Positions 8,191-16,831 of a stretch of DNA of 36,251 bases are shown here, one piece after another. The notes beneath the pieces were generated by a model that was not told where the DNA came from, did not search any database, and worked only from the letters and a program-made list of their open reading frames with translations. Origin of the DNA: Crocinitomicaceae bacterium (lineage in GTDB: Bacteria > Bacteroidota > Bacteroidia > Flavobacteriales_G > Salibacteraceae); NCBI GenBank assembly GCA_002713215.1, contig PAVO01000048.1, positions 1 through 36,251 of the forward strand, read 5' to 3'. Each line of letters starts with the position of its first letter. Position 1 is the stretch's first letter. A program made the translations under genes and the position numbers.

Positions 8191-9429
8191 TTAATGCAAA
8201 CAAGCTAATTTCGATTTTAGAAATCCCCTTTCCTTTAGGTTATCTGTTAAGTCAATTGCTTTTAGTAAACTGTCCTTTGCACCCTTGTTGTTAAGTTTAA
8301 TTTCCAGGTCACCTTTAATTGCATAATAGAGATGATTATTCGTGTAGTTTTTTCCATTGAGATTATTTAACTGTTTGAGCGCTGATTTAGCACCTTCAGC
8401 CTGATCAATAGCTACTATACGATTTAAACTCACAGTAGGAGAGGGGTAATAGCGATTCATAAGGTTGTACAAATCCAGGATTTGTTTCCAATTGGTATTT
8501 TCAAACGATTGTGCCAATGCATGCTCACGGGCAATGGCCGATTCGAAATGGTACCTGGAAAATGATTGGCCAGAAGCAGATTGGCCAAAGAAAATGTGCG
8601 CCCGATTCATCAATTCCTTATCCCATTTTGACCTATCTTGCTTATCCAGAGTAAGTAATTCAAGTTCATCGCTTACCCGGGCATCAAACCGGGAGAAATT
8701 GAATAGCATAAGCGAAAGAAGTGCCTTTAACTCGGGAGCACTATACCCTTCTTTTTGGTGTATGATTAATGCTAGGCGAATAGCGTCTTCGCATACATCT
8801 TTTTTAAGCAATGATTCACCCTCAACGGCCGTATAGCCATTGTTAAAGATTAAATAAATAACCTTGATTACCGCTCTAACTCGACCCATTAATTGGCCCT
8901 CGTTGGGCAACTGCAATTCTCCGACTTCCTCCTTAAACTTTTGCTTGGCTCGTGTAATGGCTTTTTTAACAGCCTCTGTGTTTTTCATGAACGCCCGGGC
9001 AATTTCCTTATTGCTAAATCCGCAGAGTAGTTTTAGGCTAAGCATAATTTGTTCAGACTCTTTCATACTTGGATGGCAGCAGGCAAAAATCATCATCAAC
9101 TGATCGTCATCTATGGAGTGTTCATTCATCGAATGTGGTGATTCCTCTCCTTTTTCCAATTCCGGATTGTATTCTACTGATTTATTGCTTCTTCGCAATG
9201 TGTCGATTACCTGGTTGTGGGCAACGCGATAGAGCCATTTTCCAGGATCTTTCGGAGATTCCTGGTAAGACCACATTCTCATAGCCTTATAAAGCGCCTC
9301 TTGTATAGCATCTTCAATTACATCAATGCAATTGGCCCCAAATTTTCCAACCAGAATTGAAACCAGTTTGGAGTATTCAGACCTAAAAATATGATCGATA
9401 GAATTAGAAACAGAAGTGTTATTAGACAT
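8191..9429 (-). CDS. ECF42-type RNA polymerase sigma factor with C-terminal extension
   Basis: A 412-residue sigma factor, much longer than a standard ECF (about 180). Region 2 is at residues about 10-85 (EDAIQEALYKAMRMW ... KWLYRVAHNQVIDTLRR). Region 4 lies near 125-180 (LSLKLLCGFSNKEIARAFM ... VKKAITRAKQKF). The remaining 230 residues are helical and TPR-like. This architecture and the adjacent YCII/DGPF gene define the ECF42 group, where the extension replaces a separate anti-sigma factor. The start ATG at 9427-9429 directly follows six Ts and a 12-bp-stem hairpin, so no ribosome-binding site can fit between them; no alternative start before region 2 was found. Confidence 0.9.
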   Translation of the reverse strand: MSNNTSVSNSIDHIFRSEYSKLVSILVGKFGANCIDVIEDAIQEALYKAMRMWSYQESPKDPGKWLYRVAHNQVIDTLRRSNKSVEYNPELEKGEESPHSMNEHSIDDDQLMMIFACCHPSMKESEQIMLSLKLLCGFSNKEIARAFMKNTEAVKKAITRAKQKFKEEVGELQLPNEGQLMGRVRAVIKVIYLIFNNGYTAVEGESLLKKDVCEDAIRLALIIHQKEGYSAPELKALLSLMLFNFSRFDARVSDELELLTLDKQDRSKWDKELMNRAHIFFGQSASGQSFSRYHFESAIAREHALAQSFENTNWKQILDLYNLMNRYYPSPTVSLNRIVAIDQAEGAKSALKQLNNLNGKNYTNNHLYYAIKGDLEIKLNNKGAKDSLLKAIDLTDNLKERGFLKSKLACLH

Positions 9430-9464
9430 AAAAAAGGCTCATCCCGGTTAGGCCGGGATGAGCC
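9430..9464 (-). terminator. Intrinsic terminator/attenuator touching the sigma start codon
   Basis: Perfect 12-bp arms, GGCTCATCCCGG (9436-9447) and CCGGGATGAGCC (9453-9464), flank a 5-base loop. On the minus strand the hairpin is followed by six Ts (9435-9430) and then immediately by the ATG of the sigma gene. It has the form of a rho-independent terminator for the upstream YCII/DGPF gene and would also control read-through into the sigma gene. Confidence 0.85.
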
Positions 9465-9487
9465 AAATTTATACAGGATTAATAAAA

Positions 9488-9829
9488 TTACATGCTCATT
9501 ATTTCCCTTACCTCTACATTGCCATTAGGACCTTCAAAGATGGGACACCCTTTGGCAATTTCTACGGCGGCGTTTTCGTTGTCCGCATTCACGATCAAAT
9601 ATCCGCCAACCATTTCTTTACCTTCTGCAAAAGGGCCATCAATTACCGTTTGTGCTCCATTAGAAACTTGCTTACCATCTTTATTTAGTGGTAAACCGTC
9701 TACCAATACACCTTCTTGTGCAAGTCCACCCATCCAGGTTTTCCATTTTCCCATGTGTACTTCCATTTCTTCAGGCGACATTTCTGCCATGGCATCACTT
9801 CCTCTAAATAAATACATAAATCGACTCAT
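9488..9829 (-). CDS. YCII-related (DGPF-domain) protein
   Basis: A 113-residue protein of the YCII superfamily. The family name motif is present as DGPFAEGKEMVGGYLIV near residues 64-80, with an N-terminal FMYLFRG strand and the MSPEEMEVHMGKWKTWM helix. These dimeric alpha-beta barrels are the conserved neighbours of ECF42 sigma factors and are their usual targets. Biochemical function is unproven for most members. It is transcribed toward the sigma gene, with 58 bases containing a strong terminator in between. Confidence 0.9.
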   Translation of the reverse strand: MSRFMYLFRGSDAMAEMSPEEMEVHMGKWKTWMGGLAQEGVLVDGLPLNKDGKQVSNGAQTVIDGPFAEGKEMVGGYLIVNADNENAAVEIAKGCPIFEGPNGNVEVREIMSM

Positions 9830-9971
9830 AATTTCTTGTTTTAGTTATTAATAATTGTCTCATTTGTTATACCAACGAACGAGGAAACCGAAAAGGGACA
9901 AGTTAGCAAAATATTTTCTGAATTATTTGCCTATGGCGGAATGGAATTGTGAGAATGAGGGTTTCCCCTTA

Positions 9972-10001
9972 TTGCCTACGAGTGGTGATCCATTATCTTT
10001 G
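9972..10001 (+). promoter_or_regulatory. Bacteroidota-type promoter (TTG-N19-TAnnTTTG)
   Basis: TTG (9972-9974) is followed after 19 bases by TATCTTTG (9994-10001). Transcription would start near 10008, about 50 bases before the ATG at 10060. This rules against any start upstream of 10000 for the ChbG-like gene, although the frame is open there. Confidence 0.6.
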
Positions 10002-10059
10002 GTCAGGTCACCTAAATTATAAAAATCATTATTCTATAAATCATCAAATACAAGTACCC

Positions 10060-11175
10060 ATGGCTCAAAACAATGTAAGATTTATTTTAACTGCAGACGA
10101 TTATGGTCCAATTGACTTTGTCAATAAGGGTATTATTCATCATGTTAGGGAAGGTAATATTAATTCGGTTCATGTATTTTCCAATTTCGACCGCAGTAAA
10201 CTGAAGGATAGTTTAAATGCATTGTACGATGCCGTTCCTGGCGGAAAGCAATTGGACCTGGGGATTCATCTTAGCCTGGTTTCCGGTTCACCCTTATACC
10301 AGGCTCCGGGTAAATCTATTGCGGAAACCTGGGGAGAATTTGTCAAGGCAGATAATCACGGGAAGTATATTTTTAAGGGAGTAAAGTATTTTAATGTTCA
10401 GTACCTGAAATTATCCGGTACTCCCGGACATCCGGATTATTTAGCTGCTCTTGATGGGGAATTCGATGCTCAAATAAAACAATTGGTGGACACAACCAAT
10501 GAGGTAAATGCCGGTAGGGAAGCAAAATTAAAGGTAACGTGCATTTCCAATCATCAGAATATCCTGACCATTTCGGAGGATCTTTTTGAACGACACATTG
10601 CAGCGGTAAACCGCTCGGGCCATGACCTGGCTTACCGACCTCCAAAGGTGGTTCCTAACTGGAAGGGTTGGTTGTATTATAAGTTGGTAGTAGCGGCTCA
10701 AATGAAAAAGGATTCCAAGGCTCTTAGACAAAAAATGCGACAGATGTTCGATGCTTTCCAGAACAACCAGTACACCGGTACCAAAACCATTCGAATGAAA
10801 TCGCCTTCTTACATAGATATTCGGTTTTATTCTTCCCTGGGGAGTGCAGCGAATAAAAACCCCAAAGCCAAGAACATTCCTGGGCAGGTGATCAAGTTTA
10901 CGAATTTCAGGAAGCATGCTTTTAATGGCTATGATAAAGTGGCCAATGATCCTGCCGGACCTGTAAAAGTAGAAATGGTATTTCATTTGGGTGATGGTCC
11001 TATGCCAAGCCAGCAAAGCCTGGAACAAACTTATCCGGGGGTAACCAGAAAGTACTTCGACAATCGTGAGGTTGAGTTTAAGGCATTGGAACGAATTAAA
11101 TCCAGGAGAAAGAACAAGGAAGTATTTGACAATTTGACTTCCTGGTCCAACTGTGGAATTGTGACTTACTCGTAA
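10060..11175 (+). CDS. ChbG/YdjC-like carbohydrate deacetylase
   Basis: 371 residues from the ATG at 10060. The YdjC fold opens at once with RFILTADDYGPIDFVN (metal-binding Asp pair D13/D14), followed by LDLGIHLSLVSG (metal His) and SNHQNI (second His region). Members remove acetyl groups from N-acetylated oligosaccharides such as chito-oligosaccharides, using a divalent metal. The C-terminal 150 residues (MRQMFDAFQNNQYTG onward) are longer than usual and end EMVFHLGDGP ... EFKALERIKS, as in family members that act on larger substrates. No signal peptide, so cytoplasmic. The next gene begins 12 bases later. Confidence 0.85.
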   Translation: MAQNNVRFILTADDYGPIDFVNKGIIHHVREGNINSVHVFSNFDRSKLKDSLNALYDAVPGGKQLDLGIHLSLVSGSPLYQAPGKSIAETWGEFVKADNHGKYIFKGVKYFNVQYLKLSGTPGHPDYLAALDGEFDAQIKQLVDTTNEVNAGREAKLKVTCISNHQNILTISEDLFERHIAAVNRSGHDLAYRPPKVVPNWKGWLYYKLVVAAQMKKDSKALRQKMRQMFDAFQNNQYTGTKTIRMKSPSYIDIRFYSSLGSAANKNPKAKNIPGQVIKFTNFRKHAFNGYDKVANDPAGPVKVEMVFHLGDGPMPSQQSLEQTYPGVTRKYFDNREVEFKALERIKSRRKNKEVFDNLTSWSNCGIVTYS

Positions 11176-11187
11176 TAGGTATTGATT

Positions 11188-11850
11188 ATGGAAGAAAATA
11201 AAACCCCAAGCCTGGAAGAGCGAATCCAGCAGGATTTGGAAGCCATTGCAAATAAAATTCAAAAGCAAAGCGCCTTTAGGCGTTTTATATTTGGTGTACT
11301 TCGACTCTTTGGCTTAAAGAACTTTCAGTTTAATGATATTCTGGATCAGTGTTTTGCGCTGTTAGCTTCATTGGAAGGAAAGAGCCACAAGGAATTGCTT
11401 GAAATACAAAAGAAAACCATTCTCCTTGAATCAAGCTATAAAAGAAAGGTGTTGTTTCCAAACCTTCTTTCAGGTATTTCTTACCTGGTTATTGGCAGCT
11501 ATATAGCTCGGCTTATATGGGATCATCGTGATTCTGAGACCATCTGGAATGAAGAAAGCCTGTTGTATATCATTGGTTTCTCAGGAACCATTCTCTTCTA
11601 TACCATTAAAATTATTCAGGGTAGTACATCAAAGGATAAAGTTGCACGATTTCTCGCGCGTATGGCTACCACCCTTGTGGTATGTTTTGTTCTATTGAAT
11701 ATTCTGGGTACCTCAACGGAAGGACAAATTATTGGCCCAAAAGGCCAAACCTACCTGCTTTATTTTACTTGCGGGTATAGCATTGAGGTGATCATTACTT
11801 TACTCAACAAGCTGATCGAAAAGGCCAATGAAATGATTAAGGCGTTTTGA
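11188..11850 (+). CDS. Uncharacterised four-TM membrane protein
   Basis: 220 residues from the ATG at 11188 (a TTG two codons earlier is possible). The N-terminal 90 residues are charged and helical (SLEERIQQDLEAIANKIQKQ). Four predicted membrane helices follow: around YLVIGSYIARLIW, LLYIIGFSGTILFYTI, MATTLVVCFVLLNIL and YLLYFTCGYSIEVIITLL. No family recognised. Only 12 bases separate it from the deacetylase gene, so the two are probably transcribed together, but no functional link is apparent. It is convergent with the gene at 11868. Confidence 0.65.
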   Translation: MEENKTPSLEERIQQDLEAIANKIQKQSAFRRFIFGVLRLFGLKNFQFNDILDQCFALLASLEGKSHKELLEIQKKTILLESSYKRKVLFPNLLSGISYLVIGSYIARLIWDHRDSETIWNEESLLYIIGFSGTILFYTIKIIQGSTSKDKVARFLARMATTLVVCFVLLNILGTSTEGQIIGPKGQTYLLYFTCGYSIEVIITLLNKLIEKANEMIKAF

Positions 11851-11867
11851 ATATCGAGTTATGTTAT

Positions 11868-12398
11868 TCAATAACACCAATACTTCTCAGCATTCTGGTT
11901 TTCTAAACTATCCAAAGTAACGTTACCTAGTTTCTTTAATTCGTTTTGAACCGAGCTATCCAATGGGTTACTGAAAAAGATAATTTCTCCCCTATGGGCG
12001 CAATTGTCAAAATAATAATGAGAATCATTGATCCGGTAATCCGTAAGTCCATGTTTGATACAGATCTGTTCTACGGCTTGCATACTTTCCCTCCTTGGTG
12101 AATCTGTTTCGTAGGCCGACCAATAGAGAAAACTCAGCAGAAGGGTGTAGAAAAGTACTATGAAGCCCACACTGAATTTTACAGCGTAAATGAGGAAATC
12201 CTGAATCCTTGTTTTTCGGATCAAAGCATAAATAACCATGACCACAAGGCATATGATCAGGAGAATTAAACCAAAGTAGCTTAGAATTAGCGTTGCAAAC
12301 CCGATTCCATCGTAGGGGCCCATATTGTCAAATGGTCCACAATAAACGAAATAGGGAAAAATCAGAAAAATATGAATGAGTACCAATTGCTTTTTCAT
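11868..12398 (-). CDS. Uncharacterised membrane protein (176 aa)
   Basis: Begins with a signal-like segment (LVLIHIFLIFPYFVYCG), followed by one or two strong membrane helices (GFATLILSYFGLILLIICLVVMVIYALI and FLIYAVKFSVGFIVLFYTLLLSFLYWSAY). A soluble C-terminal domain of about 75 residues contains four Cys (CIKH, DNCAHRG, final CY). No family recognised. It is last in the minus-strand block that starts at 17794, separated from the preceding secreted-protein gene by 42 bases. Confidence 0.6.
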   Translation of the reverse strand: MKKQLVLIHIFLIFPYFVYCGPFDNMGPYDGIGFATLILSYFGLILLIICLVVMVIYALIRKTRIQDFLIYAVKFSVGFIVLFYTLLLSFLYWSAYETDSPRRESMQAVEQICIKHGLTDYRINDSHYYFDNCAHRGEIIFFSNPLDSSVQNELKKLGNVTLDSLENQNAEKYWCY

Positions 12399-12440
12399 GA
12401 TAATGGAATTAAAACTATTTTTAGGATAAGGTTCATTATG

Positions 12441-14012
12441 CTAGCGGTGGCCTGGTTGCAAGGTGTACTTACCGTTTTTATTTTTCCGTAAATGCCAAGG
12501 AATGTCCAATTTTTCTCTCCAGGGGGAAAATGATTGTGAGCTAGGAGAATATTCAAATTGAATTCCATGTAAGTCGAACCAAACAGAGGCTAACTTGCCG
12601 TCTCGACCTGTAAATCGATATATATTTCGAACATTACCAGAACCAGTGTAATCGTACAACCAAACACCAGAATGATGCAATGGCCCTGGATTTTCAGATT
12701 CAAACCGATAATACTCTAGAATTCGCAAGATATTCTCTTTCTGGTATTGGGCGTAACTTGCCTCACGAATTACTCCATTAGGAAAATACAGAACACTTAC
12801 AACAGGTTGTTGTTTTTTATTATACCAGAACCGCATCATGATCCATTTATTACCATCATTGACTTTGTAGATCTCACGAATCAAATTGTCTGAGTATACA
12901 TATTTGTAATAAATTTTTACAAAGGGAGGCTGATCATTGAGATATTTTGCATTGGGTGAAGTAAGGTCATGCGTTTCCATATGATTTTCGCTGTATTTCA
13001 CCGTTCGTTGTTCGCTTTGGAAAGGTGACCTATGGGTATTTCTGCTTCTAATACCAGCACGCCCAAGAGAAACAACATTATCCGGTGTAGGGTATTTATA
13101 TTGGTCTATATGCTCGGGAGGTAAAGGGTGGTTCCCGTTCACTGGAAGAAACTTTTCAAAATTTGGCTTAGGGCTTAACGTTCCTAATCCGTATTTTTCG
13201 TGTGAAGCAATGCGATAGGGCCATGGAACCTTTATAGGCTCTTTATAATTGGCTAGTTGACCGTTCCTGGTACGCAAATGTCCGGTTTCTATGCCCAAGC
13301 TATAAATTATACCATGTGCATCAAAGCTGTATCCTGTTAGTTTTCCTGTTTGGCCATCGAAACCATAATTGGCCTTAGTTAGCCCCAAACGTGAGTAATC
13401 GAACAGAGAAATATGAGACACCCGATTCATATTATCACTAAATCGAATAACTCTGTGTGGCATTTTATTTTTGTATGTAATCCAATAATATTGAGTTATT
13501 ACTCCATTTTTGTTGTAGGATACGGATAAAATAGGATTTAGATCATTGTACCAAACCCGATGTGATATATAGGAGTTTCTTCCTAATGTTGTTTTAACCT
13601 CGCGAACTTTTCCTCTTACAAATGTCCATGTGTTGAATCGAGTTGAATCTAGTGCACTTCCTAATTTTTCTTTGAGTAACATTCTATAAGGAATTCCAAG
13701 CTCAGAAGTTCCCATGCCAGCATCAGTAAACATAAAACGTCTGAAACTAGCTTGGTAATCTTCCCAAAGCGGGCGTTCCATTGTTTTTAAAACCTGCTCT
13801 GAAATTTGGCTCAATTCTTCTTTAGAAATACTGTAGGTCAGGTAGTTTAGGTTTTTTGGTGCTTTATATTGCATTTGATTAAAGGCAGTTATATTCTGTG
13901 CTTTATTAGCATTTGAAAAAAAGAAAACCATTGCTAAAAGCAACAAAAACACTTGCCTAAGTTGCCTTGTAATGCAGTATAGTCTAAAAATAAGAGTGAC
14001 GATCTTTTTCAT
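12441..14012 (-). CDS. Secreted repeat protein (523 aa), unknown
   Basis: A hydrophobic export segment lies at residues about 20-38 (FLLLLAMVFFFSNANKAQ), preceded by an unusually long basic N-region; an internal ATG at the start of that segment is an alternative start. The mature part contains at least four related beta-type units in which WYN/YD is followed by a PxxSVxY/F strand and an NGVI/HGI turn, for example VWYNDLNPILSVSYNKNGVI, WFDLHGIQFEY and RFWYNKKQQPVVSVLYFPNG. These resemble YwqK/MORN-like or YD-type repeats. There is no T9SS tail. It starts one base after the membrane-protein gene at 14014 stops, so it belongs to the same transcript. Confidence 0.65.
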   Translation of the reverse strand: MKKIVTLIFRLYCITRQLRQVFLLLLAMVFFFSNANKAQNITAFNQMQYKAPKNLNYLTYSISKEELSQISEQVLKTMERPLWEDYQASFRRFMFTDAGMGTSELGIPYRMLLKEKLGSALDSTRFNTWTFVRGKVREVKTTLGRNSYISHRVWYNDLNPILSVSYNKNGVITQYYWITYKNKMPHRVIRFSDNMNRVSHISLFDYSRLGLTKANYGFDGQTGKLTGYSFDAHGIIYSLGIETGHLRTRNGQLANYKEPIKVPWPYRIASHEKYGLGTLSPKPNFEKFLPVNGNHPLPPEHIDQYKYPTPDNVVSLGRAGIRSRNTHRSPFQSEQRTVKYSENHMETHDLTSPNAKYLNDQPPFVKIYYKYVYSDNLIREIYKVNDGNKWIMMRFWYNKKQQPVVSVLYFPNGVIREASYAQYQKENILRILEYYRFESENPGPLHHSGVWLYDYTGSGNVRNIYRFTGRDGKLASVWFDLHGIQFEYSPSSQSFSPWREKLDIPWHLRKNKNGKYTLQPGHR

Positions 14013-14013
14013 T

Positions 14014-14772
14014 TTATTTCGATGAATTAATTTGTTGTTTATGAATTAGCGCGGGGTTTATGAATGCATTAGCAGCAAAATGGACAATGGCGGCAAGAAT
14101 CATTGCCACTCCGGTAAAAAATATGATCCAGGGAAAGTGTTGAGGTACATAGCTTTCATTAACCACGTTCAGTTCCTGTTCGGAAACAGCGAAGAAATTC
14201 AGGTTTCCAAACTGTCCGTAAATGAATGTCATATAATCCATAGTCCAGGAGATAATTATGGTGATTGAACCTATAATCAGCAGCGCCCAATCGAACTGGG
14301 TTAACCGAACTTTACGCCCCAGGTGACTAGCACGAACGAGTACAAAGCTTAGAGCAATCATTAATAATGATATGAGTACCGGACTCCAAACCGGGCCAAT
14401 CCAGGGCACGGGAATTAGAAACAATAAATCCCAGGTGAATAAAGAGGCTGGCCAATCGATAGTTAGGAATAAAAAGACATAGTAGAATATGTCCCAAATG
14501 GCAAAACAGTAGAGGAAGTAGGCAAACTGTTCTTGTTTTGATTTTCCATGGATGTAGCCCATATACAACAGCATAACTATGGTGCAGAACTCGCGAAACA
14601 CCTCCGTTTGAAGAATGGTAGTGGTCATTGGCTGTACTGGTTGGATGGGAAAGTCAAACCCAATGGGGTAGTACAACTCACGCAGATAGACGACTATAGC
14701 AGCCTCCATAAACCCCATGGCAATGCTAAAGATGGTGGGACCGATAAACGATTTTAGGGTTGTAGTCTTCAT
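14014..14772 (-). CDS. Uncharacterised polytopic membrane protein (252 aa)
   Basis: About six membrane helices, with a conserved-looking aromatic/proline loop between helices three and four (IPVPWIGPVWSPVL) and the helix FGFMEAAIVVYLRELYYP near the N-terminus. I have no named family for it. Genes either side are 1 and 10 bases away, so it lies inside one operon. The Pro/Trp-rich loop suggests a channel- or enzyme-like membrane site rather than a simple anchor; that is speculation. Confidence 0.65.
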   Translation of the reverse strand: MKTTTLKSFIGPTIFSIAMGFMEAAIVVYLRELYYPIGFDFPIQPVQPMTTTILQTEVFREFCTIVMLLYMGYIHGKSKQEQFAYFLYCFAIWDIFYYVFLFLTIDWPASLFTWDLLFLIPVPWIGPVWSPVLISLLMIALSFVLVRASHLGRKVRLTQFDWALLIIGSITIIISWTMDYMTFIYGQFGNLNFFAVSEQELNVVNESYVPQHFPWIIFFTGVAMILAAIVHFAANAFINPALIHKQQINSSK

Positions 14773-14782
14773 GCTTTTTATT

Positions 14783-15280
14783 TTAATGACTTGGTGTATT
14801 AAATGATTCTAATCTTTTGATGTTTCGTTTCACATCAAGCAAAACCAACCCACCAATTACTCCAAAAGCACAATCGATCAATTGATGAAAGAATGGAATT
14901 TCGCGAATAGGACCTGCAATAAGAGCCAATGGGAAGATCATGACACAGGCAATGAGTCCGAAGTCTATAACCCAAATATTTCGTATGGGATCCTTTAGCG
15001 GACCATAGAATACAACGGCAATAACCAGGTGAGCAAAGGCCAGCCAGTCAGTTCCATAAGCCATAAAGGGGTATTGTTGGTTGGTATGGGCCAAGGCCTG
15101 ATATACCTGATAAATCCATTTTCCAAATTCCGTATAGGGTGGAAATACATGAATAGCAATACTTAATTCGGTTTCCAGTGGAAAAGCAGTTATTCCTGAA
15201 ACAATTAATCCTCCCATAAAAATGAGAATACCCAGTTGTATTCTAACTTTTAATTGTTTTTCTGTTTTAGCGGTTTTCAT
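14783..15280 (-). CDS. Uncharacterised four-TM membrane protein (165 aa)
   Basis: Four hydrophobic helices are visible: IQLGILIFMGGLIVSGITAFPL, WLAFAHLVIAVVFYGPL, WVIDFGLIACVMIFPLALIAG and a C-terminal AFGVIGGLVLLDV. A loop with paired aromatic and charged residues (YGTDWLAFAHL, FYGPLKDPIRNIW) looks conserved. It overlaps the end of the DUF4173-like gene by 14 bases, which indicates translational coupling. Function unknown; the operon context pairs it with two other membrane proteins. Confidence 0.65.
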   Translation of the reverse strand: MKTAKTEKQLKVRIQLGILIFMGGLIVSGITAFPLETELSIAIHVFPPYTEFGKWIYQVYQALAHTNQQYPFMAYGTDWLAFAHLVIAVVFYGPLKDPIRNIWVIDFGLIACVMIFPLALIAGPIREIPFFHQLIDCAFGVIGGLVLLDVKRNIKRLESFNTPSH

Positions 15281-16781
15281 GATTATTATTTTTTAAGTAA
15301 TTAAATGCTTGATAATCGACATAGTTCCAGGATTGCCACGAAAGAGCCTCATAGTTGTAAACAAAGCGGGAAGTGTTGCTATCGAGCATTTTTTTACTCG
15401 AATAGCTACGCAGTTCTGAATCGAGCAAGGGTAAGACCCCGTTAGAAAGTGAGAAAAGGAAACTTTCGTCCAACACGGTAACCGATTGATGCTCCAGGTT
15501 GTATTTGGCGATGATACCATCCCAATAGATGGAACTTGAAATAACCAGAACCGCAAGAACACTCCAGGCATTTACCCGCCACAAGTAGAACCCCGATTTG
15601 CGCTTATGAATTTTGATTGTAAGGGTCAATAATCCAAATAGAGTAGCAGCCAGGAAGAAGAAAACACCAATGCGTTTATAAGCCAGTCCGTAGTATTCGA
15701 TATAATGGATATTCCTTAGCGCAACTGAAATTACCATAATCGCATTTTGAGCAATCCAAATGCTAGCGAGTACCAACAGGAACTTTCGCTTGTAATAAAA
15801 ATTCTGATTTTTTCGGAAATAGTAGAGCATGATAGCCATGGAAAGAAATATGCTCAGAATGAGAAAGAAGGTCCCTTCATGCACAAAATTGGATAGGCTC
15901 ATTTCACCATCGTACTCAAAACCAAACCAGATCCAATTGATATCAATACCATTGACAATGGCTATGAGCAGATTCACACATACCAGAAGAATCAGGGCAG
16001 ATCGGTATTCATTTTTCAGACCTAATGGATTTCGTTTGGGTAGGGAATAGGTACTGCGCAAAACATTTGAAGTCTGGTGACGAATTGCTCTTGGTTTACG
16101 GGTTCTGGTTATCCACTCGCTAAGTTTTGACTCACGGCTGGCAAACCCACCTACATCGTTCTTTATTAGTACCCAGGCGACCAGGCTGGTTCCCCATAGT
16201 ATAAAAAGGGAGCGAAAAATGGTTTCTTCGTCGAAGAGCGTGATCATAAGGTCATAAAACCACTCGCTTATATCTACAATGAACCCTTCGAAAATGGGAT
16301 TGGCAACACTGAAGATAAAAACGAAAACCAGAAGAAGAACAACCGGAATTACTGCGATTCTAATAAAACGAAAGACACTGGAAATACGAAACGATTTAGT
16401 CTCCATTTCTTTAATTGCCTTTACGAATTTTGACGGTAACAGCCAAAAATTCACCAGCGCGGTTGGTAGAGCAAAGGGGATAGACCGCAACCCTTGTTGG
16501 TTGATGAAACCAACAAGAATAAAAATGGAAACAAAGTGAATAACAAAAGTATATCCCGAACCGTGGTAGGTAAAAGCCAGGCTCGTGATTAAAACCGCTG
16601 CAATACTGGCTAATACTGGAATTCTGCTTAATGATTTTCGGTGAAACAGCACTACAATTACCAGGAGGTAGGTAGAAAACAAGGTGAGGTTAACTCCTGG
16701 CGGGTGTCCCCAGAATAAATAGTTAAACAATAAGGCACCGACTAGAAGAAAGACAATTTTAAGAGGACGTGAGTTTATCAT
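15267..16781 (-). CDS. DUF4173/DUF4153-like polytopic membrane protein
   Basis: A 504-residue inner-membrane protein with about eleven hydrophobic helices. The second half has the hallmark arrangement of the DUF4173 family: INWIWFGFEYDGEMSLSNFVHEGTF, then a helix, then IHYIEYYGLAYKRIGVFFFLAA. In many Bacteroidota this family sits beside a small winged-helix regulator, as here. Its biochemical role is not established. A perfect TACTTTG-N5-CAAAGTA palindrome lies 15 bases upstream of the ATG, so it is probably repressed by the adjacent regulator. Family-level confidence moderate. Confidence 0.75.
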   Translation of the reverse strand: MINSRPLKIVFLLVGALLFNYLFWGHPPGVNLTLFSTYLLVIVVLFHRKSLSRIPVLASIAAVLITSLAFTYHGSGYTFVIHFVSIFILVGFINQQGLRSIPFALPTALVNFWLLPSKFVKAIKEMETKSFRISSVFRFIRIAVIPVVLLLVFVFIFSVANPIFEGFIVDISEWFYDLMITLFDEETIFRSLFILWGTSLVAWVLIKNDVGGFASRESKLSEWITRTRKPRAIRHQTSNVLRSTYSLPKRNPLGLKNEYRSALILLVCVNLLIAIVNGIDINWIWFGFEYDGEMSLSNFVHEGTFFLILSIFLSMAIMLYYFRKNQNFYYKRKFLLVLASIWIAQNAIMVISVALRNIHYIEYYGLAYKRIGVFFFLAATLFGLLTLTIKIHKRKSGFYLWRVNAWSVLAVLVISSSIYWDGIIAKYNLEHQSVTVLDESFLFSLSNGVLPLLDSELRSYSSKKMLDSNTSRFVYNYEALSWQSWNYVDYQAFNYLKNNNHENR

Positions 16782-16795
16782 AATTATTTATAAAG

Positions 16796-16814
16796 TACTT
16801 TGAAATACAAAGTA
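16796..16814 (-). promoter_or_regulatory. Operator-like palindrome, copy 1
   Basis: TACTTTG-AAATA-CAAAGTA: perfect 7-bp arms and a 5-bp spacer, between the winged-helix regulator gene and the DUF4173-like gene. The same palindrome, including four flanking bases on the left (23 identical bases in all), recurs at 17800-17822. On the minus strand it contains CTTTG, compatible with overlap of a -7 element. Confidence 0.75.
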
Positions 16815-16831
16815 GATAATTAAAAAAAGAG

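Noticed and set aside
9949-10059. Upstream extension of the ChbG-like frame
   Set aside because: The promoter TATCTTTG at 9994-10001 lies inside it and the extra residues do not resemble the family; the ATG at 10060 begins the conserved domain.
10528-11268. A 246-codon frame on the minus strand opposite the ChbG-like gene
   Set aside because: It lies antisense to a gene with clear catalytic motifs and its translation has no recognisable domain; it arises from codon bias of the real gene.
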